In this document: positions 1 through 12,786 of the stretch, piece after piece
Position numbering within the stretch: the first letter of the stretch is position 1
Layout: each line of letters starts with the position of its first letter
NCBI RefSeq assembly: GCF_001571065.1
Contig: NZ_BCSW01000015.1
Span: 1-64,000 of the forward strand
Length of the DNA stretch: 64,000 bases
From: Dietzia cinnamea NBRC 102147
GTDB taxonomy: Bacteria > Actinomycetota > Actinomycetes > Mycobacteriales > Mycobacteriaceae
Reading direction: 5' to 3'
Made by a program: the position numbers and the translations under genes
The notes under the pieces: model-generated
Told to the model about the DNA's origin: nothing
Seen by the model: only the letters and a program-made list of their open reading frames with translations
The model's database searches: none

Positions 1-40
1 CGGGGTGCGCGCCCTCCCTCATGGGAGAGCGCGCACCCCG
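1..40 (-). terminator. Strong hairpin terminator downstream of secG
   Basis: Positions 1-12 and 29-40 are perfect reverse complements (12 bp). An inner 5-bp stem (14-18 with 23-27) follows after one C-A mismatch and closes on a TCAT loop. The hairpin lies 28 bases past the secG stop in the direction of secG transcription, as expected for the terminator of the gap-pgk-tpiA-secG group. Any U-rich tail would lie outside the window. Confidence 0.82.
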
Positions 41-68
41 CTTCTCGCGTGTGGGCCCCGAGCGGGGA

Positions 69-302
69 TCAGCCGAAGCGGACGAGCAGGCCGACGGCGA
101 TGATCGCGATCACCCAGAGGACCGCGACGACCACGGTGACCCGGTCGAGGTTGCGCTCGACGACGCTCGAGCCCGACAGGCTCGACTGGACACCGCCACC
201 GAACAGCGAGGACAGGCCGCCGCCCTTGCCGCGGTGCAGCAGGATGAACAGCATCAGCAGCAGGCTGGTGATGATGAGGAAGATATCCAGGGCGAGCTTC
301 AT
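69..302 (-). CDS. secG: Preprotein translocase subunit SecG
   Basis: This is the small accessory subunit of the SecYEG channel in the cytoplasmic membrane, supporting SecA-driven export. The 77-residue product has two hydrophobic segments (about residues 3-22 and 55-75) separated by a Gly-rich loop with the family motif GGGLSSLFGGG and a following SSLSGSS stretch. I chose the ATG at 302 (MKLALDIF) because it matches the usual SecG N-terminus; an in-frame GTG at 320 would add six residues, and neither start has a strong Shine-Dalgarno sequence. It follows tpiA on the same strand after 129 bases, which hold a possible promoter (TAGTCT at 357-352) and a 7-bp hairpin at 331-348, so it may be transcribed partly on its own. 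The secG-tpiA-pgk-gap order is common in actinobacteria. Confidence 0.93.
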   Translation of the reverse strand: MKLALDIFLIITSLLLMLFILLHRGKGGGLSSLFGGGVQSSLSGSSVVERNLDRVTVVVAVLWVIAIIAVGLLVRFG

Positions 303-330
303 GTAGGGATCGTGCCTCACGTCAGGTCGG

Positions 331-348
331 GCGGTCGGGTGCGACCGC
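331..348 (-). other. Small hairpin between tpiA and secG
   Basis: A perfect 7-bp stem (331-337 with 342-348) has a 4-base loop. It lies 29 bases upstream of the secG start and just downstream of a TAGTCT hexamer (357-352 on the minus strand), so it would form at the very 5' end of a secG transcript starting there. It could instead be a weak terminator of tpiA readthrough. No U-tract follows. Confidence 0.35.
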
Positions 349-431
349 TACAGACTACCCGGTCGGGCGTCCGCGGTTGATCCCGGCGTGCCGGGCCGGC
401 GAGGGCCCGACCCGCCGGGGGCGGGAACGGA

Positions 432-1217
432 TCAGGGCAGCGGGCCGCCGGCGGCGATCGCGCACAGCTGGGCGAACTCGTCGGGCTTGAGCGACGCCCC
501 GCCCACCAGACCGCCGTCGACGTCGGACTGTTCGAGCAGCTCGCCGACGTTCGAGGCGTTGACGCTGCCGCCGTACAGCACGCGCATCGACTCGGCCGTC
601 TCGGCGTCGGCGAGCTCGGCCAGCGCGGAGCGGATGGCCGCGCACACCTCCTGCGCGTCGGCGGCGGAGGCGGTCTTGCCGGTCCCGATCGCCCATACCG
701 GCTCGTACGCGATGACCGTGGAGGCCAGCTGTGCGGTCGTCAGACCCTCCAGCGAACCCTTGAGCTGGTTCACGACGAAGTCCACGTGGTCACCGGCCTC
801 GCGGACCTCGAGCTTCTCCCCCACGCAGACGATCGGGGTCAGGCCGTGACGGTGTCCGGCCGCGGCCTTGGCCGCCACGAGTTCGTCGGTCTCGGCGTGG
901 TAGTCGCGGCGCTCGGAGTGGCCCACGACGACATAGGTGCAGCCGAGCTTCGCGAGCATGGAGGCCGAGATCTCGCCGGTGTAGGCGCCGGATTCGTGCA
1001 CCGAGACGTCCTGGGCTCCGTAGGCGAAGCCCAGCTTGTCACCTTCGATGACGATCTGGACGCCTCGGATATTCGTGAACGGCGGGAGGAACGCGACGTC
1101 GACCTTCTCGAGGTACTTCTCCGGGAGGGAGAAGGCGACCTTTTGCACGAGTGCGATCGCCTCGAGGTGGTTGAGGTTCATCTTCCAGTTGCCGGCGATG
1201 AGCGGAGTGCGTGACAT
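432..1217 (-). CDS. tpiA: Triose-phosphate isomerase
   Basis: This glycolytic enzyme interconverts dihydroxyacetone phosphate and glyceraldehyde 3-phosphate in the cytoplasm. The 261-residue product has the substrate-binding N-terminus GNWKMN (about residues 8-13), the catalytic His region VVGHSERR, the catalytic Glu motif [11 protein letters not shown] and the phosphate-binding GGSVN near the C-terminus; the length is normal for the family. The ATG at 1217 is preceded by a GGAGA Shine-Dalgarno. It lies 31 bases after pgk, so the two are almost certainly co-transcribed and supply consecutive parts of lower glycolysis with gap. Confidence 0.97.
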   Translation of the reverse strand: MSRTPLIAGNWKMNLNHLEAIALVQKVAFSLPEKYLEKVDVAFLPPFTNIRGVQIVIEGDKLGFAYGAQDVSVHESGAYTGEISASMLAKLGCTYVVVGHSERRDYHAETDELVAAKAAAGHRHGLTPIVCVGEKLEVREAGDHVDFVVNQLKGSLEGLTTAQLASTVIAYEPVWAIGTGKTASAADAQEVCAAIRSALAELADAETAESMRVLYGGSVNASNVGELLEQSDVDGGLVGGASLKPDEFAQLCAIAAGGPLP

Positions 1218-1248
1218 GTTCTCTCCTTGTAGTTCCTGGGTGTCCGGG

Positions 1249-2466
1249 TCAGTTGCCGCGCTCAAGGACGGTGACGCCGGGCAGTTCCTTACCCTCCAGG
1301 TACTCCAGCGAGGCGCCACCGCCGGTGGAGATGTGGGAGAAGTTCTCCTCGCCGAGCCCCAGGGTGCGCACGGCGGCCGCCGAGTCGCCGCCACCGACGA
1401 CGGAAAACGCTCCGGCGGAGGTCGCGGTGATGATCGCCTCGGCGACGCCGCGGGTGCCCGCGGAGAAGGCCTCGAACTCGAACACGCCCATCGGCCCGTT
1501 CCAGAACACGGTCTTGGCCGAGGTGAGCTTCTCGGCGAAGGCGGCGACCGACTCGGGGCCGATGTCCAGGCCCATCGTGCCCTCGGGGATCGCGTCGGCG
1601 GGAACCGTGGTGTGGGGGGCGTCGGCGGCGAACCCGTCGGCGGCGACGACGTCCACGGGGAGCGTGATGACGTCGCCGTACCTGGCCAGCAGGTCCTTGC
1701 AGGTGTCGATCATCTCCTCCTGCAGCAGCGAGGAGCCCACACCGTGGCCCTGTGCGGCGAGGAAGGTGAAGCACATGCCGCCGCCGATGACGAGGGTGTC
1801 GACCTTCGGAGCCAGCGCCTCGATCACGGCGAGCTTGTCCGAGACCTTGGATCCACCGAGCACAACCGCGTAAGGACGCTTCGGGTCCCCGGTGAGGGCG
1901 GCGAGCACGTCGACCTCGCTCTGCACGAGGTCGCCGGCGTAGGCAGGCAGGAGCTTGGCGACGTCGTAGACGGAGGCCTGGGCGCGGTGGACAACGCCGA
2001 AGCCGTTGGAGACGAACGCGCCGTCCTCGCCCACCAGGCTCGCGAGTTCCGCGGCGAACGCGGCCCGCTCGGACTCGTCCTTGCTCGTCTCGCGGGGATC
2101 GAAGCGGACGTTCTCGACCAGCAGGACGTCGCCGTCGGTCAGGCCGTTGGCCCGCTCACGCGCGTCCGGCCCCACCACGTCACCGGCGAGCTGGACGTAC
2201 CGCCCCAGCTCATCTCCCAGCTTCTCCGCCACGGGTGCGAGGGACAACTCGGGGTCGGCCTCGCCCTTGGGTCGGCCGAGATGGGCGGTGATCACGAGTG
2301 CCGCGCCCGCGTCGAGCAGCGCGTTGAGTGTGGGCAGCGAGGCGGTGATGCGACCGGCGTCGGTGATGGTCTTCCCGTCGAGCGGGACGTTGAGGTCGCA
2401 GCGGACGAGGATCTTGCGGCCCTCTACGCCGGCGTCGAGCAGGTCGGAGAGCGTGCTCACGGCCAT
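1249..2466 (-). CDS. pgk: Phosphoglycerate kinase
   Basis: This enzyme transfers the acyl phosphate of 1,3-bisphosphoglycerate to ADP. The 405-residue product carries the N-terminal substrate motif RCDLNVPL, the hinge and nucleotide region [11 protein letters not shown], and the C-terminal GGGDSAAA loop that binds the nucleotide phosphates. The ATG at 2466 (MAVSTL) has an AGGAG Shine-Dalgarno with normal spacing; a further upstream GTG in frame would add 13 residues not typical of the family. It sits between gap and tpiA. The 156-base gap to gap contains a very stable hairpin (2546-2590), so pgk-tpiA may be read partly independently of gap. Confidence 0.97.
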   Translation of the reverse strand: MAVSTLSDLLDAGVEGRKILVRCDLNVPLDGKTITDAGRITASLPTLNALLDAGAALVITAHLGRPKGEADPELSLAPVAEKLGDELGRYVQLAGDVVGPDARERANGLTDGDVLLVENVRFDPRETSKDESERAAFAAELASLVGEDGAFVSNGFGVVHRAQASVYDVAKLLPAYAGDLVQSEVDVLAALTGDPKRPYAVVLGGSKVSDKLAVIEALAPKVDTLVIGGGMCFTFLAAQGHGVGSSLLQEEMIDTCKDLLARYGDVITLPVDVVAADGFAADAPHTTVPADAIPEGTMGLDIGPESVAAFAEKLTSAKTVFWNGPMGVFEFEAFSAGTRGVAEAIITATSAGAFSVVGGGDSAAAVRTLGLGEENFSHISTGGGASLEYLEGKELPGVTVLERGN

Positions 2467-2545
2467 GTGGTGGAACTCCTGTCGGAAGAACTGTGGGTGG
2501 GTCACCGGGTGGGTGGGCTGACCGTGCGGCGCCGGTCGATGTGCG

Positions 2546-2590
2546 CCGGGCCCGGCCGGGACGCTCGCGGCGTCCCCGGACCGGGCCCGG
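2546..2590 (-). terminator. Long GC-rich hairpin between gap and pgk
   Basis: The 10-base palindromic block CCGGGCCCGG occurs at 2546-2555 and again at 2581-2590. The inner arms 2556-2563 and 2571-2579 also pair with one bulged C, giving about 18 bp of stem around a 7-base loop. It begins 33 bases after the gap stop, in the transcription direction. No U-tract follows, which is common for actinobacterial terminators. It could end or attenuate gap transcripts, or stabilise processed ends between gap and pgk. Confidence 0.6.
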
Positions 2591-2622
2591 TGGTGGTACG
2601 GGGTCGTCAGGCCCGAAGGCTC

Positions 2623-3651
<1,029 letters not shown>

Positions 3652-3761
3652 TTATTGGTGGTGCGAGAACGCTGGACGTCACCAGAGCCGGGTGGGGCCC
3701 GGGGACGTGACCCAGACTACCCGCCGGTGCCCGGCCACGTGCAGGGTGTTCTGGGGGCCGA

Positions 3762-4745
3762 TCAGGCGTCGTCGAGCATGTCCTCGGTGACCACGGACTC
3801 GGTGTCCGGGATCCCGAGCTCGGCGGCCTTGCGGTCCGCCATCGACAGCAGTCGCCGGATGCGTCCGGCGACCGCGTCCTTGGTCATGGGCGGGTCGGCG
3901 AGCTGTCCGAGTTCCTCCAACGAGGACTGGCGGTGTTGGACGCGGAGCTCGCCGGCCGCTAGAAGGTGGTCAGGGACGTCCTCGGCGAGGATTTCCAGCG
4001 CCCGCTGGACGCGGGCCGCGGCCGCGACGGCCGCGCGGGCGGACCGGCGGAGGTTGGCGTCGTCGAAGTTAGCCAACCGGTTGGCGGTGGCGCGGACCTC
4101 GCCACGCGAACGACGCTCCTCCCAGACGTCCCTGGTCGACGTGGCCCCGAGGCGGGCCAGTAGGACCCCGATCGCCTCCGCGTCGCGAATGACCACCCGG
4201 TCCCCTCCCCGCACTTCGCGGGCCTTGGCGGTGACGCCGAGTCGGCGCGCGGTACCCACGAGCGCCATCGCCGCCTCCGCTCCGGGGGCGGTCACCTCGA
4301 GGGCGGACGAGCGACCGGGCTTGGTGAGCGACCCGTGCGCGAGGAACGCCCCCCGCCACGCGGCCTCGGCCGCCGCGACGGACCCCCCGACCACGGCCGC
4401 GGGGAGCCCGCGGACGGCCCGACCGGCGTTGTCGATGAGCCCCAGCTGGCGGGCGAGGTCGGCGCCCCGGTCGATGACGCGGAGGACGAACTTGCGGGCC
4501 GGCCGGCCGCCCGAACCCCCGATCGGGTGGATCTCGCAGGTCACGGAGAAGAGGGCGTCGAGTTCGGCGGCGAGCCGATCGGCGATCTCGCCGGAGTCGA
4601 CCTCCGCCTCGATGACGAGTCGGCCGGAGAGGACCTGGAGCGTTCCGGCGAACCTCAACAGCGCGGCGACCTCGGCCCTCCTGGTCTCGGTGTTCCCGAC
4701 GGGGACCCTCACCAGTTCGGACTTGACCTGTGCGGTCAGCGACAC
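3762..4745 (-). CDS. whiA: WhiA family DNA-binding regulator
   Basis: WhiA is a conserved Gram-positive transcription factor; in Streptomyces it acts with WhiB during sporulation septation, while its role in non-sporulating mycolic-acid bacteria is less clear. The 327-residue product starts with the typical [13 protein letters not shown] segment, has the LAGLIDADG-like N-terminal domain (LLRFAGTL region) and ends with a helix-turn-helix domain ([20 protein letters not shown]). The GTG at 4745 has an AAGGAG six bases upstream. It follows yvcK by 24 bases, completing the conserved uvrC-rapZ-yvcK-whiA order. Identity is from sequence; the physiological role here is inferred. Confidence 0.95.
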   Translation of the reverse strand: MSLTAQVKSELVRVPVGNTETRRAEVAALLRFAGTLQVLSGRLVIEAEVDSGEIADRLAAELDALFSVTCEIHPIGGSGGRPARKFVLRVIDRGADLARQLGLIDNAGRAVRGLPAAVVGGSVAAAEAAWRGAFLAHGSLTKPGRSSALEVTAPGAEAAMALVGTARRLGVTAKAREVRGGDRVVIRDAEAIGVLLARLGATSTRDVWEERRSRGEVRATANRLANFDDANLRRSARAAVAAAARVQRALEILAEDVPDHLLAAGELRVQHRQSSLEELGQLADPPMTKDAVAGRIRRLLSMADRKAAELGIPDTESVVTEDMLDDA

Positions 4746-4769
4746 GCCCTGCTCCTTCGTTCTCGGTCG

Positions 4770-5753
4770 TCACCCCGCGCCCCCTGGCAGCGAGGCGGCG
4801 AGTGCCGTCGCCAGCGAGGCGGGGTCGTGGACAGCCCTCATGGTCCCATCCGAGCCGGTCTCGGCTATCTCCGCGGTCACCACGCGGGCGCCCAGTCCTG
4901 CCGCCGCGCGCTCGAGGTGCTCGCGTTCGGTGGCGCTGAGCGGCATCCGCGGGTCCACGAGCAGGACGTCGACGTCTACCCGAGGCGCGTGCTGGCGCAG
5001 GACGTGCAGATGCTGCTCCGCGGAGAAGCCCGCCGTCTCCCCCGGCTGCGGGGCGAGGTTGAGAACGAGGGCCTTGGTGGCGGCGGTCCGCGTGAGGGCC
5101 GCCGCGATCTCCGGTACGAGGACGTTGGGGATGACGCTGGTGAACCACGAGCCGGGGCCGAGCACGACGAGGTCGGCCTGCTCGATCGCCTCGACCACCC
5201 CGTCCGCGGCGGGCGGGGCGTCGGGGATCAGCCGCACGCGTCGGACGCTGCCCGGCGTGGTCGCCACGGCCACCTGCCCGATGATGGTGCGCACGACCCT
5301 GGGGTCGGCCTCGAGACCGACGACCTCGGCCGCGATGTCGAGGGCCACCGGGGACATGGGCAGGACCCGTCCCGTGACGCCGAGGATCGAGCCGACCGCG
5401 TCGAGGGCCTCGATCGGGTCGCCGAGGAGTTCCCACAGTCCGGCGAAGACGAGGTTGCCGACGGCGTGCCCCGCCAGGGCCCCGGTACCGCCGTAGCGGT
5501 GCTGGAAGAGCCTCGTGAGGCGGGCGTGTTCGTCGTCCTCACCGGCGAGGGCGCACAGCGCCATGCGCAGGTCGCCGGGCGGGAGGATGCCGAGCTCGCG
5601 GCGCAGGCGGCCCGAGGAGCCCCCGTCGTCGGCGACGGTGACCACCGCGGTGACGTGGTCGGCGACGAGCCGACCGGCCTTCAGGGTCGCCGAGAGGCCG
5701 TGGCCGCCGCCGAGCGCGACGAGCGAGGGGATCCGCTTCGTGGGTTCCGTCAT
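4770..5753 (-). CDS. yvcK: YvcK/CofD-like gluconeogenesis and cell-wall factor
   Basis: YvcK proteins bind UDP-sugars and affect peptidoglycan synthesis and growth on gluconeogenic carbon; the mycobacterial homologue is called CuvA. The 327-residue product shows the glycine-rich nucleotide-binding start ALGGGHGLSATL, the ADDGGSSGRLR motif at about residue 42, and the GPGSWFTSVIPN motif of the CofD-like fold. The ATG at 5753 is chosen because the family begins shortly before GGGHG. It is seven bases downstream of rapZ and 24 bases upstream of whiA, all on the same strand. The biochemical activity has not been settled for the family. Confidence 0.94.
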   Translation of the reverse strand: MTEPTKRIPSLVALGGGHGLSATLKAGRLVADHVTAVVTVADDGGSSGRLRRELGILPPGDLRMALCALAGEDDEHARLTRLFQHRYGGTGALAGHAVGNLVFAGLWELLGDPIEALDAVGSILGVTGRVLPMSPVALDIAAEVVGLEADPRVVRTIIGQVAVATTPGSVRRVRLIPDAPPAADGVVEAIEQADLVVLGPGSWFTSVIPNVLVPEIAAALTRTAATKALVLNLAPQPGETAGFSAEQHLHVLRQHAPRVDVDVLLVDPRMPLSATEREHLERAAAGLGARVVTAEIAETGSDGTMRAVHDPASLATALAASLPGGAG

Positions 5754-5760
5754 CGCCGGG

Positions 5761-6642
5761 TCACTCCCGTCCGAGGTCGCGGTGGCGGACGTGAACGTCG
5801 ACCGCGTCCAGGCCGGTCAACCGGCCCGCGAGGGACTCGGAGATGGCCACGCTGCGGTGCTTGCCGCCGGTGCACCCCACGGCGATGGTCATGTACCGCT
5901 TGCCCTCGCGTCGGTAGCCGGTCATCGCGAGCCGGATCATCGTCACGGCGGCGCGCAGGTACTCCTCGATCGACTCGTCCGCCAGGACGTAGTCCTGCAC
6001 CGGCTTGTCGCGCCCCGTGTGCGGTTGGAGTTCGGGGATCCAGTGCGGGTTGGGCAGGAAGCGCATGTCGAGGAGCATGTCGACGTCCACCGGGACCCCG
6101 TACTTGAAGCCGAACGACTCGACGGTGAGGTGGAAGTCGAACCCCAGGTCGCCGAACGGCGTCTCCAGACGGTGGCGCAGGTCGTGAACGCTGAGCGCGG
6201 TCGTGTCCACGACGACGTCTGCGCGTCCGCGCAGACCCTCGAGGGTCCTGCGTTCCCGGGTGATGCCGTCGATGAGCCCGCCGCCGGACTGCAGGGGGTG
6301 CGAGCGGCGCACATTGTTGAACCGGTTCACCAGCGCCTCGTCCGAGGCGTCCAGGAACAGGATGCGGGACCTCTGTCGGCCGGCGAACAGCTCGAGCAGC
6401 TCACCCAGGTGCTCGTCGAAGCCCAGGCTGCGCGTGTCGGCGACGATCGCGAGACGGCGGGGTTCGTCGGCCGAGTCGTCGAAGCGGCCGAGGAACTCCC
6501 CCACGAAGGACAGCGGAAGGTTGTCCACGACGTACCACCCGAACTCCTCGAGGACTTTCGAGGCGGTCCCCTTTCCGGCTCCCGACATACCGCTGATTAG
6601 GAGGAGCTCACGCCCCCGGTCCCTGTCGCCGTCGTCGTCCAT
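5761..6642 (-). CDS. rapZ: RapZ-family nucleotide-binding protein
   Basis: RapZ (YvcJ) is a P-loop protein; in enterobacteria it is an adaptor for small-RNA decay that senses glucosamine 6-phosphate, but actinobacteria lack that circuit, so the role here is unknown. The 293-residue product has a Walker A motif (GMSGAGKGT, about residues 15-23), the SLGFDEH region and the C-terminal GCTGGKHRSV motif with a predicted phosphate- or ligand-binding His/Arg. The ATG at 6642 is four bases past the uvrC stop; longer in-frame starts would overlap uvrC and are unlike the family. It belongs to the uvrC-rapZ-yvcK-whiA cluster. Confidence 0.95.
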   Translation of the reverse strand: MDDDGDRDRGRELLLISGMSGAGKGTASKVLEEFGWYVVDNLPLSFVGEFLGRFDDSADEPRRLAIVADTRSLGFDEHLGELLELFAGRQRSRILFLDASDEALVNRFNNVRRSHPLQSGGGLIDGITRERRTLEGLRGRADVVVDTTALSVHDLRHRLETPFGDLGFDFHLTVESFGFKYGVPVDVDMLLDMRFLPNPHWIPELQPHTGRDKPVQDYVLADESIEEYLRAAVTMIRLAMTGYRREGKRYMTIAVGCTGGKHRSVAISESLAGRLTGLDAVDVHVRHRDLGRE

Positions 6643-6646
6643 CGTG

Positions 6647-8734
6647 TCACCTCGCGTCGTTCGTCGCGGCCGACTCCGGCCGCCCCGCCGAGTCTTCCAC
6701 GTCGGTGCCGTCCGTGTCCCCGGGCTCGGAGTCGGCATCGGCCGACCCACCGCTTCCGAGCGTCGCGAGGATCGACGCCGCGACGCCGGGCCCGATGCCG
6801 GGGACCGTGCACAGGTCCTCGACGGAGGCCGCGCGCAGCGCGGAGACGGTGGGGAACTTCTCGACCAGCGCCGCGCGGCGGGCGGGGCCGAGCCCGGGCA
6901 CGTCGTCGAGCACGGAGGCGGTCATCCGCTTGGAGCGCGCGCCCCGGTGCGCGCGGATGGCGAACCGGTGGGCCTCGTCGCGCAGGCGCTGGAGGAGGAA
7001 CAGGCCCTCGCCGTGACGCGGGAAGATCACCGGGTACTCCTCGCCCGGCAGCCAGATCTCCTCGAGTCGCTTGGCGATGCCGATGACCGGGACGTCGGTC
7101 ACGCCGAGCTCGGACAGCACCTCGGCGGCCGCCTCGACCTGCGGGCGCCCGCCGTCGACGACGAACAGCTGCGGCGGGTAGGCGAACCGGCGGGCGGGCG
7201 GGGCCGCCTCGGGGTCGCCCGGCTCGTCGTCGACCGGTCCGTCCGTCTCGTCCGGGGTGAGCGCCGGGTCCTCGTGATGACGACGGAAGCGTCGGCGGGT
7301 GACCTCGGCGATGCTGGCCACGTCGTCCGAGTGGCCGTCCCCCGCGGCGTCGCGGATGCGGTACAGGCGGTAGTCGCTCTTACGGGGGATGCCGTCCTCG
7401 AACACCACGAGGGACGCCATGACGTCCGTGCCCTGGGTGTGCGAGATGTCCACGCACTCGATGCGCAGGGGCGCGGAGTCCAGCTCGAGGTTCTCCTGGA
7501 TCTCCTGCAGGGCGGCGGAGCGCGCGGTGAGGTCGCCGCTGCGGCGCAGCTTGTGCTGGGTCAGGGCCTCGACGGCGTTGCGGTGGACCGTCTCGGCCAG
7601 GGCACGCTTGTCCCCGCGTTGGGGAACCCGCAGGGAGACCCGGGAGCCGCGCAGGCCCGAGAGCCAGTCGGCGAGCTCGTCGGAGTCCTCGGGCAGGGCC
7701 GGTACCAGCACCTCGCGGGGCACGGCGGAGGCGATGTCGCCGGACTCGGCGGCCTCGGCCAGGTCGGCCTCCCCGCCGTAGAACTGCGCGAGGTAGTCCG
7801 AGACCACGCCGGGGATCGCCCGGGCCGCGTCGAACTCGCCGTCCTCGTCGATCCCGTGCGCGTGCTCGACCACCCAGCCGCGCTGGCCGCGGATACGTCC
7901 GCCGCGGACGTGGAAGACCTGGACCGACACCTGGAGTTCGTCGACCTCGACGCCCACGATGTCGGCGTCGGTACCGTCGCCCAGGACCACGGCCTGCTTC
8001 TCCATGGCCCGGCGCATCGCCCCGAGGTCGTCACGCAGCCGCGCGGCGCGCTCGAAGTCCAGGTCGGCGGAGGCCTCCATCATCTGCTTCTCGATGCGCC
8101 GCATGATGGCGTCGGTCCGCCCGGCGAGGAAGTCGATGAGTTCATTGACGATCAGCCGGTGCTCGTCCGGGGTGACCCGGCCGATGCACGGGGCCGCGCA
8201 CTTGTCGATGTAGCCGAGCAGGCAGGGCCGCCCGAGCTGGGCCTGACGTTTGTACACGCCGGCCGAGCACGAGCGCACGGGGAACACCCGCTGCAGGGTG
8301 TCGAGGGTGTCGCGGATGGCCCACGCGTGGGAGTAGGGGCCGAAGTAGCGGGTGCCGGGCCGGCGGGGGCCGCGGTAGACGAACGCGCGCGGCACCTCCT
8401 CGCCGACGGTGACGGCGAGCATCGGGTAGGTCTTGTCGTCGCGGTAGCGGACGTTGAACCGCGGGTCGTACTTCTTGATCCACGTGTACTCGAGCTGCAG
8501 CGCCTCGACCTCGGTCGAGACGACGGTCCACTGCACGCCGGCGGCGGAGGTGACCATCTGCCGGGTGCGCGGGTGCAGCAGTGACAGATCGGCGAAGTAC
8601 GAGCTGAGCCGACTGCGGAGGTTCTTGGCCTTGCCCACGTAGATGACGCGTCCGTGCTCGTCACGGAAGCGGTACACCCCCGGCTCGGTGGGTATCGAGC
8701 CGGGGGCCGGGCGGTAGGAACGCGGGTCGGCCAC
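6647..8734 (-). CDS. uvrC: Excinuclease ABC subunit C
   Basis: UvrC makes the dual incisions in nucleotide excision repair after UvrAB damage recognition. The 695-residue product shows the GIY-YIG endonuclease domain at residues 18-45 (GVYRF and [17 protein letters not shown]), a Cys cluster around [14 protein letters not shown], a UVR motif (about 210-245), the RNase H-like second nuclease ([10 protein letters not shown] and FVVDGGRPQ) and C-terminal helix-hairpin-helix repeats ([20 protein letters not shown]). An acidic, Pro-rich insert occurs between the nuclease motifs, and the last about 35 residues are acidic and low in complexity. The start is a GTG at 8734, six bases after the PH-like gene. 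Confidence 0.97.
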   Translation of the reverse strand: MADPRSYRPAPGSIPTEPGVYRFRDEHGRVIYVGKAKNLRSRLSSYFADLSLLHPRTRQMVTSAAGVQWTVVSTEVEALQLEYTWIKKYDPRFNVRYRDDKTYPMLAVTVGEEVPRAFVYRGPRRPGTRYFGPYSHAWAIRDTLDTLQRVFPVRSCSAGVYKRQAQLGRPCLLGYIDKCAAPCIGRVTPDEHRLIVNELIDFLAGRTDAIMRRIEKQMMEASADLDFERAARLRDDLGAMRRAMEKQAVVLGDGTDADIVGVEVDELQVSVQVFHVRGGRIRGQRGWVVEHAHGIDEDGEFDAARAIPGVVSDYLAQFYGGEADLAEAAESGDIASAVPREVLVPALPEDSDELADWLSGLRGSRVSLRVPQRGDKRALAETVHRNAVEALTQHKLRRSGDLTARSAALQEIQENLELDSAPLRIECVDISHTQGTDVMASLVVFEDGIPRKSDYRLYRIRDAAGDGHSDDVASIAEVTRRRFRRHHEDPALTPDETDGPVDDEPGDPEAAPPARRFAYPPQLFVVDGGRPQVEAAAEVLSELGVTDVPVIGIAKRLEEIWLPGEEYPVIFPRHGEGLFLLQRLRDEAHRFAIRAHRGARSKRMTASVLDDVPGLGPARRAALVEKFPTVSALRAASVEDLCTVPGIGPGVAASILATLGSGGSADADSEPGDTDGTDVEDSAGRPESAATNDAR

Positions 8735-8740
8735 GGCGCG

Positions 8741-10952
<2,212 letters not shown>

Positions 10953-10978
10953 TGGTGCGGGGTCTCCTCGTGTCTGAC

Positions 10979-11009
10979 GAGCCCGGGCGGCGGCCGCGGG
11001 TCCGGGCTC
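10979..11009 (-). other. Intercistronic hairpin between ribE and ribBA
   Basis: GAGCCCGG (10979-10986) and CCGGGCTC (11002-11009) form a perfect 8-bp stem over a GC-rich 15-base loop. It sits about 18 bases past the ribE stop and 17 bases before the ribBA Shine-Dalgarno. A CATACT hexamer (11016-11011 on the minus strand) directly precedes it and could be a -10 element. It may adjust expression of ribBA-ribH relative to ribD-ribE. I see no FMN-riboswitch consensus here. Confidence 0.4.
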
Positions 11010-11026
11010 AAGTATGGCGCATCCGG

Positions 11027-11650
11027 TCAGCGGGACCCGCCACCGCGTCCGTCCAGCAGCCGCTCGACGTACTTCGCCAGCACGTCCACCTCGAGGTTGA
11101 CCGCGTCCCCGTGGGCCAGGCCACCGAGGATCGTGGCCTCGAGGGTGGTGGGGATGAGCGACACCTCGAACCAGGCGTCGGCCTCGCCGGGCGCGCTCAC
11201 CGCCGAGACGGTGAGCGAGGTGCCGGAGACGGTGATGGAGCCCTTCTCCACGACGTAGCGGGCGAGGTCGCCGGGCAGGGAGATCCGTAGGACGTGCCAG
11301 TGCTCGTGCTCGACGCGGCTGACGACGCGGCCGGTGCCGTCGACGTGCCCCTGGACGATATGGCCGCCGAAGCGGGCGTCGGCGCGCATGGCGCGCTCCA
11401 GGTTGACGGGGTCACCGGGCGCGAGGGCGGCGAGCGCGGTGCGGTCGAGCGTCTCGGCCATGACGTCCACGTCGAAGTGGGCGCCGGGCTCCCACTCGGT
11501 GACGGTGAGGCAGACCCCGTTGACGGCGATCGAGTCGCCGTGGCCCGCGTCGGAGGTGGCCAGCGGGCCGCGGATCCGCAGCCGCGCGGAGTCTCCCCGC
11601 CGGTCGATCGATTCGAGGGTGCCGAGCTCCTCAACGATTCCGGTGAACAT
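11027..11650 (-). CDS. ribE: Riboflavin synthase alpha chain
   Basis: This enzyme dismutates two molecules of 6,7-dimethyl-8-ribityllumazine into riboflavin and the pyrimidine. The 207-residue product is built of two similar barrels: the first begins [10 protein letters not shown] and contains NGVCLTV with the active-site Cys at about residue 47, and the second contains [12 protein letters not shown] and SGTSLTV. The ATG at 11650 shares one base with the ribD stop (TGATG), giving tight translational coupling. The tail is Gly/Arg-rich ([10 protein letters not shown]). The symbol follows the ribE usage; other actinobacteria call it ribC. Confidence 0.96.
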   Translation of the reverse strand: MFTGIVEELGTLESIDRRGDSARLRIRGPLATSDAGHGDSIAVNGVCLTVTEWEPGAHFDVDVMAETLDRTALAALAPGDPVNLERAMRADARFGGHIVQGHVDGTGRVVSRVEHEHWHVLRISLPGDLARYVVEKGSITVSGTSLTVSAVSAPGEADAWFEVSLIPTTLEATILGGLAHGDAVNLEVDVLAKYVERLLDGRGGGSR

Positions 11651-12786
11651 CAGCGGGGTCCTCTCGTCGGTGGGGTCGCGGGCGCCTGCGTGTCGGGCGC
11701 CGCGGGCGTGGGTCGGGTGGTCGGCGCCGTCATGCGCAGGTGGACGTCGGCGCCGAGGACGGTGATCTCGCGAACGGTGAAGCCGTGCGCGTCGGCGAGC
11801 GTGGCGACGCCGGCCCCCTCGACGGCCGAGCGTCCGCAGCCGAGGACGAGCGGGGCGATGTAGGCGTCGACCTCGTCGACCAGCCCGGCGGCGAGGAACG
11901 CCCCGGCCAGGCGAGGGCCGCCCTCGACGAGGACGTGACACACGTCGCCGAGCATCGCGAGCGCCTCCGCGGGGTCGCGGGTGGCGAGGTGACGGAACCG
12001 GCCGTCGTCCCCCCGGACGGCCGCGCCGGTCGGCACGGCGGACAGGCCCATCACCGCCCGGAGGGGCTGGCGTGGGGCGGGGCGTCCGTCCTCGAGGCGG
12101 GCGGTCAGGGCGGGGTCGTCGGCGGTGAGGGTCCCGGTGCCGACGACGAGGGCGTCGATCTCCTGCCGCCTCGCGTGTGCGTGGTGTCGCGAGACGGGCC
12201 CGGTGATCCACCTGCTCGACCCGTCTGCCGCGGCCACCCTGCCGTCCAGGCTGGCCGCGTACTTCCAGGTGACGAACGGTCGGCCGTGGGCCTGTCGGTG
12301 GAGCCACGCCCGGAGCGGGCCGTCCCCGGCGGCGCGGACCTCGTCGTCGTCGCCCCTGGACACGTCGACCCCCGCCCGCCGCAAGGTGTCGGCACCGCCG
12401 GCCGCCACGGGGTTCGGGTCGGACACGGCATACACCACGCGCGCGACGCCCGCGGCCAGGGCCCGCGCGGTGCAGGGGCCCGTGCGGCCGTGGTGATCGC
12501 ACGGCTCCAGTGTCACGACGAGCGTGCCGCCCCGGGCCGGGTCGCCGGCCTCGTCCAGGGCGACCACCTCGGCGTGCCGGCCGCCCGGCGCCTCGGTGGC
12601 GCCGCGACCGACGACCGCACCGGCGGCGTCGAGCACCACCGCGCCGACCGGCGGGTTGGGCGTGCTCACCCCGAGCGCCGCCCGCGAGAGAGCGATCGCC
12701 TCGGCGAGGGCGGCCCGCTCCCGGCGGCGCGACGCCGACGCCTCCGGGGTCGACCCGGGGGGGACGGTCTCGTCGGGCACGGTCAC
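11650..12786 (-). CDS. ribD: Bifunctional riboflavin deaminase/reductase
   Basis: RibD deaminates and then reduces the pyrimidine phosphate intermediate of riboflavin synthesis. The N-terminal deaminase has the zinc motifs HAEVVALDEA and PCDHHGRTGPC. The C-terminal reductase begins near PFVTWKYAASLDGR and includes GTGTLTADDPALTAR and the VEGGPRLAGAFL nucleotide site. The 378-residue length is a little above average because of a basic N-terminal tail and a Pro/Thr-rich C-terminal tail (last about 25 residues). The start at 12786 overlaps rpe by four bases, and the end overlaps ribE by one. Confidence 0.96.
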   Translation of the reverse strand: MTVPDETVPPGSTPEASASRRRERAALAEAIALSRAALGVSTPNPPVGAVVLDAAGAVVGRGATEAPGGRHAEVVALDEAGDPARGGTLVVTLEPCDHHGRTGPCTARALAAGVARVVYAVSDPNPVAAGGADTLRRAGVDVSRGDDDEVRAAGDGPLRAWLHRQAHGRPFVTWKYAASLDGRVAAADGSSRWITGPVSRHHAHARRQEIDALVVGTGTLTADDPALTARLEDGRPAPRQPLRAVMGLSAVPTGAAVRGDDGRFRHLATRDPAEALAMLGDVCHVLVEGGPRLAGAFLAAGLVDEVDAYIAPLVLGCGRSAVEGAGVATLADAHGFTVREITVLGADVHLRMTAPTTRPTPAAPDTQAPATPPTRGPR

